From positions 1 through 64,000 of the forward strand of contig JAKVJJ010000001.1 of the NCBI GenBank assembly GCA_022487055.1: 64,000 nucleotides of DNA, written 5' to 3'. The notes under the pieces were generated by a model. The model saw only the letters and a list, made by a program, of their open reading frames with translations, was not told the origin of the DNA and made no database searches. Numbering within the stretch: the stretch's first letter is position 1; each line of letters begins with the position of its first letter. Shown here in pieces: positions 35,101 through 44,191 of this stretch. Made by a program: the position numbers and the translations under genes. Origin of the DNA: Oscillospiraceae bacterium. Lineage in GTDB: Bacteria > Bacillota > Clostridia > Oscillospirales > Acutalibacteraceae.

Positions 35101-35614
35101 GACCTGTCCCCTCCACCTGCACAGCGCGCTCATAACCACAGCGGAGGAGCAGAGCTTCCACTTCCTCCGGCGGCAGGGTGCTGCCCTGTGTAATACATCG
35201 GGTGCGGCTGCTCAATTCTGCCGGAGGAATGGTATACTGCAGAGCACCGTCAATGCAGCAGACCACCGCGTCGCATTCCCCTGCTTGCAGCCGTGACAGC
35301 ACCTGCAGCCTCTGCCGTTCATAGTCATGGGAGGATGCCGCCTCCCCTTTGCGCAGGGTGATGTCCCGCATGGGATAATACAGCGCCCGCATTCCCTGTG
35401 CAACCAGGTCACTGGTCAGGCGGCTGGCTTCGGATTCCTCTCCGGCGATGATGAATGCCCGGTTGCCAGTGTGCACCCACAGGGAATAAATGATGTTTGC
35501 CTTGTGGATGCCGGAAAGTCCGGTTGCTGCTGCCGGAAGGTTTCGCTGCCGGACTGCTTCCAGCAGAGCTTGATACTCCCGCAGCCGGGAAAGAGCACTT
35601 GCAATAAATTTCAT
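32102..35614 (-). CDS. mfd: Transcription-repair coupling factor
   Basis: RecG/Mfd helicase motifs (LLCGDVGFGKTEVALRAAFK, DEEQRFGVAQKEKLK), CarD-like domain, UvrB-homology N-terminus; 1170 aa. Confidence 0.96.
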   Translation of the reverse strand: MKFIASALSRLREYQALLEAVRQRNLPAAATGLSGIHKANIIYSLWVHTGNRAFIIAGEESEASRLTSDLVAQGMRALYYPMRDITLRKGEAASSHDYERQRLQVLSRLQAGECDAVVCCIDGALQYTIPPAELSSRTRCITQGSTLPPEEVEALLLRCGYERAVQVEGTGQFARRGGILDLFPPGNDAPVRIEFWGDEVDTLSYFDAQTQRRTEPADSVCISPAAEALVDDRNVLIEKIRKTASSLRGKNAPVARPILQEQADLLEQGIRLACMDKFLPFLYKKPACLLDYCGKDDLLFVNEFVNVKEKMRTSQFHWNEDLKEYLADGTLCRSLDAFSFTWPDALSCIEKQNSIFLDTFARGSYEIPIKLLLNFSARQLSVWGGSTQILTEDLEVMLRNKWSCAVLAGNEKSAHTAAQDLQAAGISAYYADDPQDVARGAVAVVPGSLSAGVEWPGSFFGLITHGKLLQTGKQHHSKRPKNSSPVSSLSELEVGDYVVHESHGIGIYEGIHKIETHGIIKDYIKIKYAKGDTLYVPVTQLDLVSRYIGPREDANVRLHKLGGTEWQKTKTRARHAVRDMAKELIKLYAARMQAKGHTFAPDTEMQRDFESRFEFDETDDQLRCVEEIKADMEREAPMDRLLCGDVGFGKTEVALRAAFKCICDSKQCALLVPTTILAWQHYQTALQRMEGFPIKIELLSRFRTPKQQEEIIKQLKRGEVDMVIGTHRLVSKDVRFRSLGLVIIDEEQRFGVAQKEKLKNMCNNVDVLTLSATPIPRTLNMAMSGIRDMSVLEEAPHDRHPVQTYVLEHDEGILADAVRRELRRGGQVYWLHNDVASITQTAARLKARVPEARIGIGHGKMSEQELSEVWRQLIDHEIDVLVCTTIIETGVDVPNANTLIIDNADRLGLSQLHQIRGRVGRSTRRAYAYFTFTPNKVLSEVAQKRLSAIREFTEFGSGFKIAMRDLEIRGAGNILGGEQHGHMEAVGYDMYLKLLGDAIATEKGMAPSQGKECLMDLQLQAHIPEEYISDSNSRIEMYRRIADIRNDEDAMDVTDELIDRYGDPPASVEGLIQIALLRNMAGLRGLTEIKQLQGTLQLYQETLDMKWIAKLSARYPQRVMVNAGNRPYINLKLQPDEDVLALLKDLLQTGYTPPKAKQRKTKEMDKSDSL

Positions 35615-35796
35615 GGGTTTCTCCTATGCTGATTTTGCTGTTTGATGAGAAGCAGCGTGCGAAATTCTGTAATCATTACACAAAATCACAGAGCTTACTG
35701 CGGAAAAGTTCTTTATATGTTTAGCACTGTAGTGTGCTATAATAAGACTATTATATTTTTCTGTAACTGTCAAAAATCATTTAAAGAGGGATTTTT

Positions 35797-37164
35797 ATGA
35801 GGGAAAAAGAAACAAAGCGAGGTTCCTTCACCAGTCAGATTGGTTTTGTTATGGCTGCGGCGGGTTCAGCGGTTGGTCTGGGAAATCTGTGGCGCTTTCC
35901 TTATTTGGCGGCCAAATACGGCGGCGGAAGTTTCCTGCTGATTTACATTATTTTGGCGGTTACATTTGGCTTCAGCCTGATGGTGACAGAAACCGCGATT
36001 GGCCGAAAGACCGGCGTTTCAGCGATTGAGGCCTATGGCAGGCTGAGCAGCAAATTTACTTTTCTTGGCTATCTAACATCCATTGTTCCTATGATTATTC
36101 TGCCATATTATTCCGTCATTGGCGGCTGGGTCTTTAAGTACCTGGTGGTGTTTGTTTCCGGCGGCCACACAGATGCTGCCAAGGATGCCTATTTTCCGGC
36201 ATATATTTCACAGACAGGGGAACCGCTCTTTTGGTTTCTGCTGTTTCTCGGTATAACTGGCGTTATCGTTATGCTAGGCGTGGAAAAAGGCGTGGAGAAA
36301 GTCAGCCGCATCCTGATGCCGATACTGGTAATTCTCACCGTGGGAATGTCCATCTATTCCCTCACGCTGCCCAATGCCATGGCGGGTGTGAAATATTATC
36401 TGATTCCTGATTTTTCGCATTTTTCCGTAAATACTGTGTTGGCGGCATTGGGACAGCTTTTTTATTCCATGAGCCTCTCCATGGGCATTACGATTACATA
36501 TGGTTCCTATATGAAGAAGCAGAATGATATCGCGAAGGCATCCACACAGGTTGACATTTTTGATACAGGTATTGCATTGCTTGCTGGCCTGATGATTATT
36601 CCCGCTGTATTTTCCTTCTCCGGCGGCAGCGAAACACAGCTCAAACAAGGTCCGGGGCTGATGTTTGTAATGCTGCCGAAAGTTTTTAACCACATGGGTT
36701 TCGGCGGCGTCATTGCCGGTACGGTATTCTTTTTGCTGGTGTTGTTTGCTGCACTCACTTCTTCCATTGCACTAATGGAAACAGTGGTTTCCATTATAAA
36801 GGACAAGCTGCATATTGCCCGCATTCCGGCTTGCTTGATCACACTGGCCGGTGCTGCTGTGCTCGGTGTCCTGTCCTCCTTGGGTTTTGGCATGCTTTCC
36901 GGAGTGAAGCCGCTTGGGTTTGACTTCCTTGACTTCTTTGACTTCATCAGCAACAGTGTGCTGATGCCGGTTGTTGCCTTCCTGACCTGCCTATGTGTCG
37001 GCTGGTTTGTCGGCAACAAGGTGATTGATGATGAAGTGATGATTGGTTCTCCGTTTCGCCGCCGCAAGCTCTGTGATGTTATGATTAAGTGGATTGCGCC
37101 AATCTGTATTATTGCGATTCTTGTTTCCAGCGTTCTAAATGCTTTTGGCATTATCAAACTGTAA
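35797..37164 (+). CDS. Sodium-dependent transporter (NSS/SNF family)
   Basis: FTSQIGFVMAAAGSAVGLGNLWRFPYLAAKYGGGSFLLIYI. Confidence 0.9.
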   Translation: MREKETKRGSFTSQIGFVMAAAGSAVGLGNLWRFPYLAAKYGGGSFLLIYIILAVTFGFSLMVTETAIGRKTGVSAIEAYGRLSSKFTFLGYLTSIVPMIILPYYSVIGGWVFKYLVVFVSGGHTDAAKDAYFPAYISQTGEPLFWFLLFLGITGVIVMLGVEKGVEKVSRILMPILVILTVGMSIYSLTLPNAMAGVKYYLIPDFSHFSVNTVLAALGQLFYSMSLSMGITITYGSYMKKQNDIAKASTQVDIFDTGIALLAGLMIIPAVFSFSGGSETQLKQGPGLMFVMLPKVFNHMGFGGVIAGTVFFLLVLFAALTSSIALMETVVSIIKDKLHIARIPACLITLAGAAVLGVLSSLGFGMLSGVKPLGFDFLDFFDFISNSVLMPVVAFLTCLCVGWFVGNKVIDDEVMIGSPFRRRKLCDVMIKWIAPICIIAILVSSVLNAFGIIKL

Positions 37165-37234
37165 GCAGACAAAATTCATTTTGCCTTTCCTGAGCTGCCT
37201 GTTTTATCACTGCGGGCGGCTTTTTTATGCTCTT

Positions 37235-37840
37235 TTATTTTACATTGTATTGATTCATAGCTTCATCAAATTTTCCATTTACCAAAAGTTCAGCAGCCTC
37301 TGCAGCATGCAGGGTGCTTTCTTTCATGTGCTCAGCATCTTCACCAACGAAGCGGCTGAGTACCCAGTCGGCCAAATCATAATCCGGATTCGGTTTAGCA
37401 CCAATGCCGATTTTTACGCGCGGAAACTGGTCGCTGCCGGCAAGATAAATGATGTTTTTGATGCCATTGTGTCCCCCATCGCTGCCTTTGCGGCGAATAC
37501 GGAGATTGCCGCACGGGAGAGAAATGTCATCGAAAAAGACGATGACGCGTTCCGGCGGCAGTTTATAGAACTGCATGGCCTCTGTCACACTTTGACCGGA
37601 AAGATTCATAAAAGTGGCGGGTTTGAGCAGCAGCACTTTTTTTCCGCTGACAACTGCCTGTGCACACTGACCTTTGAATTTTAGCCGGTCAATTTTGACT
37701 CCGGCACGTTTAGCAATGCAGTCCAGCGCCATAAAACCTGTATTATGGCGGGTGCCTTCATACTGTGTTCCGGGATTACCGAGCCCCACTAAAATCCATT
37801 CAACGGGGCCGGAAACTGTTTGATTACCAGAAAATAACAT
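37235..37840 (-). CDS. pth: Peptidyl-tRNA hydrolase
   Basis: VGLGNPGTQYEGTRHNTGFMALD; KPATFMNLSGQSV; GSDGGHNGIKNI. Confidence 0.96.
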   Translation of the reverse strand: MLFSGNQTVSGPVEWILVGLGNPGTQYEGTRHNTGFMALDCIAKRAGVKIDRLKFKGQCAQAVVSGKKVLLLKPATFMNLSGQSVTEAMQFYKLPPERVIVFFDDISLPCGNLRIRRKGSDGGHNGIKNIIYLAGSDQFPRVKIGIGAKPNPDYDLADWVLSRFVGEDAEHMKESTLHAAEAAELLVNGKFDEAMNQYNVK

Positions 37841-38084
37841 AATTCAATTCCTCAGCACAAAAGGGGCTGACACAGCGGGAATCGAAGGAATTCGACACGC
37901 TGTAGCAACCCTTTGCATATTTTTAATTTTTTTACAAGAATTTTACGAATGTATGACAGACATTTTGCTTTTTCCAGCTAAACTAACAAGGATAAGGCAA
38001 CCTGAGGCTTTGTACTACTTTGCAAAATTAGGGATTGTCTGCAAAGCATACAGGCCCGTGGGCTGCATCCAGACTTTAGTCTGG

Positions 38085-39041
38085 TCAGATGAACATTGGA
38101 GAAACAGGCTTGTCTTCATAGATGCGCTCGATGGCTTCTGCAAAGGTCGGAGCAATCGGGAGCATCGTGATTTTGTCGATTCGCTTTTCAGGCGGCAGCG
38201 GAATCGTGTCCAGCATGACAACTTCCTGCAGACAGGAATTCTGGATGCGCTCGATTGCCGGGCCGGAGAGCACGCCATGAGTTGCGCATGCTGTCACCGA
38301 AACCGCGCCATGCTCCATCAGCGCCTGTGCAGCATTGCACAGCGTGCCGGCGGTGTCAATCATATCATCCACCAGAATGACCTTCTTACCTACAACAGAA
38401 CCAATGATATTCATGACTTCACACACATTGGCACGCGGGCGGCGCTTGTCAACGATTGCCATTGGTACGCCGATGCGCTCCGCAAAATCACGCGCCCGGG
38501 TAACGGAACCGAGGTCAGGGGAAACAACGATGTAGTCGCCGACATTGTCGCCCAGACGCTCTTTCATAAAGGAAGCAAGGATAGGTGCACCACGCAGATG
38601 GTCTACCGGAATGTTAAAGAAACCCTGAATTTGTGCCGCATGCAAATCCATGGTCAGTACACGGTCGGCGCCGGCGGTTGTAATCAGGTCAGCACATAGT
38701 TTGGCGCTAATCGGGTCGCGAGCCTTTGCTTTGCGGTCTTGGCGGGCATAGCCGAAGTGCGGAATAACAGCGGTAATGCGGGCGGCGGACGCACGTTTCA
38801 TTGCGTCCATCATAATCAGCAGCTCCATCAGGTTATCATTGACCGGAGAGCAGGTGGACTGCACAATGAAACAGTCAGAACCTCGCACAGATTCCTGCAG
38901 AGAAACGGAAATTTCGCCGTTGCTGAAAGTGGTAACGATGCTTTTCCCCATGGGCAGGCCGAGGCATTCGCTGATTTGTCTGGCAACATCCGGGTTTGCG
39001 TTCCCAGCAAAAATTTTGATGTCCTTGCCGTGAAAATTCAT
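38085..39041 (-). CDS. prs: Ribose-phosphate pyrophosphokinase
   Basis: KIFAGNANPDVARQISECLG; PRPP loop VILVDDMIDTAGTL. Confidence 0.96.
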   Translation of the reverse strand: MNFHGKDIKIFAGNANPDVARQISECLGLPMGKSIVTTFSNGEISVSLQESVRGSDCFIVQSTCSPVNDNLMELLIMMDAMKRASAARITAVIPHFGYARQDRKAKARDPISAKLCADLITTAGADRVLTMDLHAAQIQGFFNIPVDHLRGAPILASFMKERLGDNVGDYIVVSPDLGSVTRARDFAERIGVPMAIVDKRRPRANVCEVMNIIGSVVGKKVILVDDMIDTAGTLCNAAQALMEHGAVSVTACATHGVLSGPAIERIQNSCLQEVVMLDTIPLPPEKRIDKITMLPIAPTFAEAIERIYEDKPVSPMFI

Positions 39042-39086
39042 TACTTTTCCCCCTGTGTAATTACAATCATTTGTCCATTTCCTCTT

Positions 39087-39152
39087 GGTGTTTCCGGCGC
39101 CGACCGGTTTTGTATAAAATGCCGCTCAAAATCGGCCAGCGCCGGAAACACC
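39087..39152 (-). promoter_or_regulatory. Long hairpin in prs 5' leader (~29 bp stem)
   Basis: 14-bp perfect outer arms ggtgtttccggcgc/gcgccggaaacacc, stem continues with two G-U pairs and one mismatch on the minus-strand RNA. Confidence 0.6.
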
Positions 39153-39238
39153 GGTTAGCTATATATATGTGCAGAAAGAAAACCTCCATGCACACAAGCA
39201 GGGTGCCCCAAAATATGAGGCACCCTGTTGTTTGTTGG

Positions 39239-40276
39239 TTACTGCAGGACGGTATAAGGTGGCACAGAATCAGATTCTGCAACTTTCTTTCCGTAAACCT
39301 GCACGGAATTCAATTTGACATGACCTGCAATGACAGTGTCTTTCAGAAAAACATTAGGCCCGATGGTACAACTTTCCCCAACAGAAGTGCGGCCTTGCAG
39401 GATTGAGCCCGGCAAAATGCATGAATACGGTCCAATCTGTACGTCTGGTCCGATGATTACGCCATCGGTACACGGAATAGAAATACCTGCAGCCAGATGT
39501 GCCTGCAGCACTCGCTGCCTTGCAATCGTATTCAGTTCCGCAAGCTGCAGACAATCATTTGCACCCAACACGGCGGCGGAATCATCTGTCAGGAATGCGT
39601 CTGCCTTCTGTCTCTTGCGCAGAAGCAGCGCAATGGCATCAGTGAGATAATATTCACCCTGTGCATTGCTGTTTGTAATATCGGATAAAACGTCCAGCAG
39701 ACTATCTACGCTGAACCAATAGGAACCGGAATTGATTTCATGAATTGCTTTTGCTGCTTCGTCGGCGTCCTTTTGTTCCACAATTCTTTCCAGCAGATGT
39801 GTCTGGCTGTTGCGGACGATACGGCCATATCCGAAAGGATTGTCCACTTTGGCGGAAATGACCGTGGCGGCATTGCCATTATGCAAATGCAACTGGAGTG
39901 CCGCGTCAATCGTTTCCGCCTTGACAAACGGTGCATCGCCGTTCAGCACCAGCACCTGTCCACCGCGGTGTGCTTCCAAAAAGGTACGTGCCATCATCAC
40001 AGCGTGACCAGTGCCGCGCCGTTCCTGCTGCAGGACACATGAAACCGATGTTTGCGCGGAGGAGCCGTCATAAAATCGCCGCAGATAGGTTTCCACTTCT
40101 TCATGGTGAAAACCCGCCACACAGCAGATGTCCTGCACAGAAGAAGCCTTTACAGCATCCAGCACCCAGCCGAGCATGGGCTTAAAGAGTACTTCGCTGA
40201 GAACTTTAGGCCGGTTGGATTTCATGCGCTTTCCTTCCCCGGCGGCAAGGACAACGGCACAGTACTTTTGCGGCAT
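39239..40276 (-). CDS. glmU: GlmU-type nucleotidyltransferase with shortened left-handed beta-helix
   Basis: VLAAGEGKRMKSNRPKVLSEV; LNGDAPFVKAET; 345 aa only. Confidence 0.85.
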   Translation of the reverse strand: MPQKYCAVVLAAGEGKRMKSNRPKVLSEVLFKPMLGWVLDAVKASSVQDICCVAGFHHEEVETYLRRFYDGSSAQTSVSCVLQQERRGTGHAVMMARTFLEAHRGGQVLVLNGDAPFVKAETIDAALQLHLHNGNAATVISAKVDNPFGYGRIVRNSQTHLLERIVEQKDADEAAKAIHEINSGSYWFSVDSLLDVLSDITNSNAQGEYYLTDAIALLLRKRQKADAFLTDDSAAVLGANDCLQLAELNTIARQRVLQAHLAAGISIPCTDGVIIGPDVQIGPYSCILPGSILQGRTSVGESCTIGPNVFLKDTVIAGHVKLNSVQVYGKKVAESDSVPPYTVLQ

Positions 40277-40635
40277 ACGGTGTGACCTCCTGATACAAAT
40301 CGGATTTTGCGGACATTAGTAGATACTAGTGAACACTATACAGTAATACAAGTATATGTTTTTTTTTGTGGGATTGCAAGCCTTTTCTCCACAAAAGGCA
40401 TAGGGCACAGGACATGTAAATCCATAAAATATAAAAATTTTCTCCATCGCACAGGGAAAGTACATTTTTGTCTGGAATTCTGTATGCATATTTGTTATAA
40501 TAACTAAAGAAACGCTCCGCACAGCGCTTTTCCGTTTACTAAATGTGATGTGCTTTCTGTTTCATCCTTATTTTGTCCTGAACAAGCTTCAGATGATTTC
40601 AGGGACCAGAAAAATTTATTTAGGAGGACCAACCA

Positions 40636-43299
40636 ATGAGCCATAAGTACTTGTATTACTTCACTGAGGGCAGCAAAACCTTTAATGGCGACATGACCCA
40701 GATGAAGAACATCCTCGGCGGCAAGGGCGCCGGCTTGGCAGAAATGACTGCCGCCGGTATGCCTGTTCCGCAGGGCTTCACCATTTCCGCCGATGCCTGC
40801 ACACAGTATTACGATGATGGCCGTCAGATTAACGACGACATCCAGAAGGACATCTTCGAACACATGAAGGGTCTGGAGAAAATCACAGGCAAAACTTTCG
40901 GCGACAACAGCAACCCGCTGCTGGTTTCCGTCCGTTCTGGCGCACGTCAGTCCATGCCTGGCATGATGGACACGATCCTGAACCTCGGCTTGAATGATAA
41001 GGCTGTTGAAGGTCTGGCAAAAAAGACCAACAACGCCCGCTTTGCTTACGATAGCTATCGCCGCTTTGTCCAGATGTTTGCGGACGTCGTCATGGGCGTT
41101 TCCAAGAGCCTCTTTGAGGATGAAATCGACAAGATGAAGGCTGCCAAGGGCGTTAAGAACGACATTGACCTTGATGAGAATGACCTGAAGAAACTGGTTG
41201 CTATCTTCAAGAAGATTTATGAAGACAACGAGCACAAGGCTTTCCCGCAGGACCCGAAAGAGCAGCTCATCGAAGCTGTCAAGGCGGTGTTCCGCAGCTG
41301 GGACAACCCCCGCGCAAATGTTTATCGTAAGATGAACGAAATTCCTTACGAATGGGGTACTGCTGTCAACGTACAGCAGATGGCATTCGGCAACAGCGGC
41401 GACAATTCCGGCACAGGTGTTGCATTTACCCGCAACCCGGCAACCGGCGAAAAGAAGCTGTTTGGTGAATACCTCATCAATGCACAGGGTGAAGACGTTG
41501 TTTCCGGTGTCCGCACGCCGTCCCCCATCAGCCATCTGCAGGACCAGATGCCTGAAGTGTACAAGCAGTTCACTGAGATTGCAACAAACCTTGAAAATCA
41601 CTTCAAGGATATGCAGGACATGGAGTTCACCATCGAAGATGGCCACCTCTATATGCTGCAGACCCGTAATGGCAAGCGCACCGCGACTGCTGCTTTGAAG
41701 ATTGCCTGCGACCTTGTTGATGAAGGCATGATTAACGAGGAAGAAGCGGTTCTGCGTGTTGAGCCGCATCAGCTTGACGCTCTGCTCCATCCGCAGTTTG
41801 ACCCGGAGGCTTTGGAGAAATCAGAAGTCATCGGCAAGGGTCTGGCTGCGTCCCCGGGCGCTGCCTGCGGTAAAGTCGTGTTCTCCGCTGAGGACGCAAA
41901 GGCTTGGAAGAAGAACGGCGAAAAGGTCGTTCTGGTCCGTCTGGAAACTTCCCCGGAGGACATCGAAGGCATGCAGTCCGCTGAGGGCATCCTGACTGTC
42001 CGCGGCGGCATGACCAGCCACGCTGCTGTTGTTGCTCGCGGCATGGGCACCTGCTGTGTTTCCGGCTGCGGCAACATCGTTGTCAACTATGACAAAAAGG
42101 AGTTCACTCTGGCAGGCAAGGCCTATCATGAGGGCGACTATATTTCCATCGATGGCGCAACCGGCAATATCTATGGTGAAGCTATCCCGACTGTTCCGGC
42201 TTCCATCACTGGCGACTTCGGCCGTTATATGGGCTGGGCAGATAAGGTTCGCCGCCTGAAGGTCTTTACAAACGCAGATACACCGCGTGATGCAAAGCAG
42301 GCAAGCGACTTTGGCGCACAGGGCATCGGCCTTTGCCGCACAGAGCATATGTTCTTTGCCGGCGACCGTATCAAGGCTATGCGTGAAATGATTGTTGCAG
42401 AAACTGTTGAGAACCGCAAGAAGGCTCTGGCAAAGATTCTGCCGTATCAGCAGGGTGACTTTGAGGCTCTGTTTGAGATTATGGGCGAGCGCCCGGTCAC
42501 AATCCGCTTCCTCGATCCACCGCTGCATGAATTCCTGCCTACTAAGGAAAACGACATCAAGGACTTGGCAGAGGACCTGCACATCACAGTTGCAAAGCTG
42601 AAAGATGTCATTGCTTCCCTGCATGAGTTCAACCCGATGATGGGCCATCGTGGCTGCCGCCTGACAGTCACTTATCCGGAAATTGCTGAGATGCAGACCA
42701 CCGCTGTCATCAACGCTGCTATCAATGTTTCCAAGAAGCTCGGCAAGATGATTGAACCTCAGATTATGATTCCGCTGGTTGGCGAAGTCAAGGAACTGAA
42801 GTTTGTGAAGAAGACCGTTGTCGAGACTGCCGATAAGCTCATCAAAGATGCCGGCGTTGATATGAAGTACGAAGTCGGTACCATGATTGAAATTCCGCGC
42901 GCTGCTCTGACTGCCGGTCAGATTGCAAAGGAAGCTGACTTCTTCTGCTATGGCACCAATGACCTGACACAGATGACCTTTGGCTTCAGTCGTGATGACG
43001 CTGGCAAGTTCCTCGACGCTTACTATGAGAATAAGATTTATGAGTCTGACCCGTTTGTCCATCTGGATACAGAAGGCGTTGGCCGTCTGATTCAGATGAG
43101 TGCTGAGGAAGGCAAAGCTGCTAATCCGAAGCTGCACCTCGGCATCTGCGGCGAACATGGCGGCGACCCGTCCTCTGTTGAGTTCTGCAACCATGTTGGT
43201 CTGGACTATGTGTCCTGCTCTCCGTATCGTGTGCCAATCGCACGTTTGGCTGCTGCTCAGGCTGCTATTAAGGAAAAGCGCGCAAACGCAAAGAAATAA
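40636..43299 (+). CDS. ppdK: Pyruvate, phosphate dikinase
   Basis: GGKGAGLAEMTAAGMPVPQGFTI; GGMTSHAAVVARGMGTCCVSG; 887 aa. Confidence 0.97.
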   Translation: MSHKYLYYFTEGSKTFNGDMTQMKNILGGKGAGLAEMTAAGMPVPQGFTISADACTQYYDDGRQINDDIQKDIFEHMKGLEKITGKTFGDNSNPLLVSVRSGARQSMPGMMDTILNLGLNDKAVEGLAKKTNNARFAYDSYRRFVQMFADVVMGVSKSLFEDEIDKMKAAKGVKNDIDLDENDLKKLVAIFKKIYEDNEHKAFPQDPKEQLIEAVKAVFRSWDNPRANVYRKMNEIPYEWGTAVNVQQMAFGNSGDNSGTGVAFTRNPATGEKKLFGEYLINAQGEDVVSGVRTPSPISHLQDQMPEVYKQFTEIATNLENHFKDMQDMEFTIEDGHLYMLQTRNGKRTATAALKIACDLVDEGMINEEEAVLRVEPHQLDALLHPQFDPEALEKSEVIGKGLAASPGAACGKVVFSAEDAKAWKKNGEKVVLVRLETSPEDIEGMQSAEGILTVRGGMTSHAAVVARGMGTCCVSGCGNIVVNYDKKEFTLAGKAYHEGDYISIDGATGNIYGEAIPTVPASITGDFGRYMGWADKVRRLKVFTNADTPRDAKQASDFGAQGIGLCRTEHMFFAGDRIKAMREMIVAETVENRKKALAKILPYQQGDFEALFEIMGERPVTIRFLDPPLHEFLPTKENDIKDLAEDLHITVAKLKDVIASLHEFNPMMGHRGCRLTVTYPEIAEMQTTAVINAAINVSKKLGKMIEPQIMIPLVGEVKELKFVKKTVVETADKLIKDAGVDMKYEVGTMIEIPRAALTAGQIAKEADFFCYGTNDLTQMTFGFSRDDAGKFLDAYYENKIYESDPFVHLDTEGVGRLIQMSAEEGKAANPKLHLGICGEHGGDPSSVEFCNHVGLDYVSCSPYRVPIARLAAAQAAIKEKRANAKK

Positions 43300-43331
43300 A
43301 ATTCATGCGGCATCATAACCGCTGAAAAGGA

Positions 43332-43368
43332 AAGCCATCGGCACTTTTGGTGTCGGTGGCTTTTTTGT
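43332..43368 (+). terminator. Rho-independent terminator of ppdK
   Basis: aagccatcggcac...gtgtcggtggctttttt. Confidence 0.75.
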
Positions 43369-43452
43369 GTATGGGAGTGGGACTGTACAATTCCTTTTCC
43401 CTTTGCTATAATATTAACAAAGAAAAATTCAGGCAGCAAAGGAGAACTTCCC

Positions 43453-43911
43453 ATGAAAAAAGTCCACCCGGATATGAAGAAGCTAATGACAGTTCAGTGG
43501 ATTGCCATGGCACTGCAGACTGCCATTCTGCTGCTGCATTTTGTGCCGATAGCATCTCTGGCTTCGGGCGGCGGCTCCGTCAATTCCCTGCAGGCGGCAG
43601 GAATGTACATCCACAAAGGCGGTGTGCTGCCGATTCTTGGCGGGTGCCTTTACTGCCTGCTGGTCTTTGGCATGCCGATTTTGTCGTGGAAGGCCACACT
43701 GCAGGGCAAAACACGGCTAAAGTATGTTGCAAGTATTGGTATCTGTGCGTTAGAATCCATTTCTTCTTCCTGCTTTTATACAATGGTACTGCAACGAATG
43801 TCAAATATGCTGACATTGAATTGGTTCCATTATTTGCTTGTTGCTCTGGAAATTTTTGATTTGATTTTGTTTGTTGCTGCTTATTTGCTTGCGTGGGATG
43901 GAGATAATTGA
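43453..43911 (+). CDS. Small integral membrane protein, unknown function
   Basis: 152 aa, four hydrophobic segments, RBS aaaggaga upstream. Confidence 0.6.
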   Translation: MKKVHPDMKKLMTVQWIAMALQTAILLLHFVPIASLASGGGSVNSLQAAGMYIHKGGVLPILGGCLYCLLVFGMPILSWKATLQGKTRLKYVASIGICALESISSSCFYTMVLQRMSNMLTLNWFHYLLVALEIFDLILFVAAYLLAWDGDN

Positions 43912-43956
43912 CAAGCTGTCATTCTTCCGTTATAATAACACTTAGACCCTTTTCAT

Positions 43957-44033
43957 GTCTTCGTAGCTCAGTTGGATAGAGCGACCGCCTCCTAAGCGGT
44001 AGGCCGGCGGTTCGAATCCGCCCGAGGACACCA
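43957..44033 (+). tRNA. tRNA-Arg(CCT), presumptive island attachment locus
   Basis: GTCTTCGTAGCTCAGTTGGATAGAGC...; anticodon loop CTCCTAA; encoded CCA; integrase immediately downstream. Confidence 0.94.
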
Positions 44034-44191
44034 CAAACGCCGTGCCGTCAAGGTTTTCGGCGTTTTTCTTTTGTCAGAGCGCTTGTTGGACAGATGGACT
44101 TTTGTTTCAAAGTTCAAAACGGATTTGCTAATTGGATCCGAACGGTTTTCAGCAGTTTGCTAAGAATTTCTGCAATTTTGCTAAGAGCTCC

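Noticed and set aside
41821-43194. 457-aa ORF antisense to ppdK (also 40504-41790 minus)
   Set aside because: Shadow ORFs caused by strong codon bias in the well-supported ppdK gene; no recognisable domain and no own RBS context.
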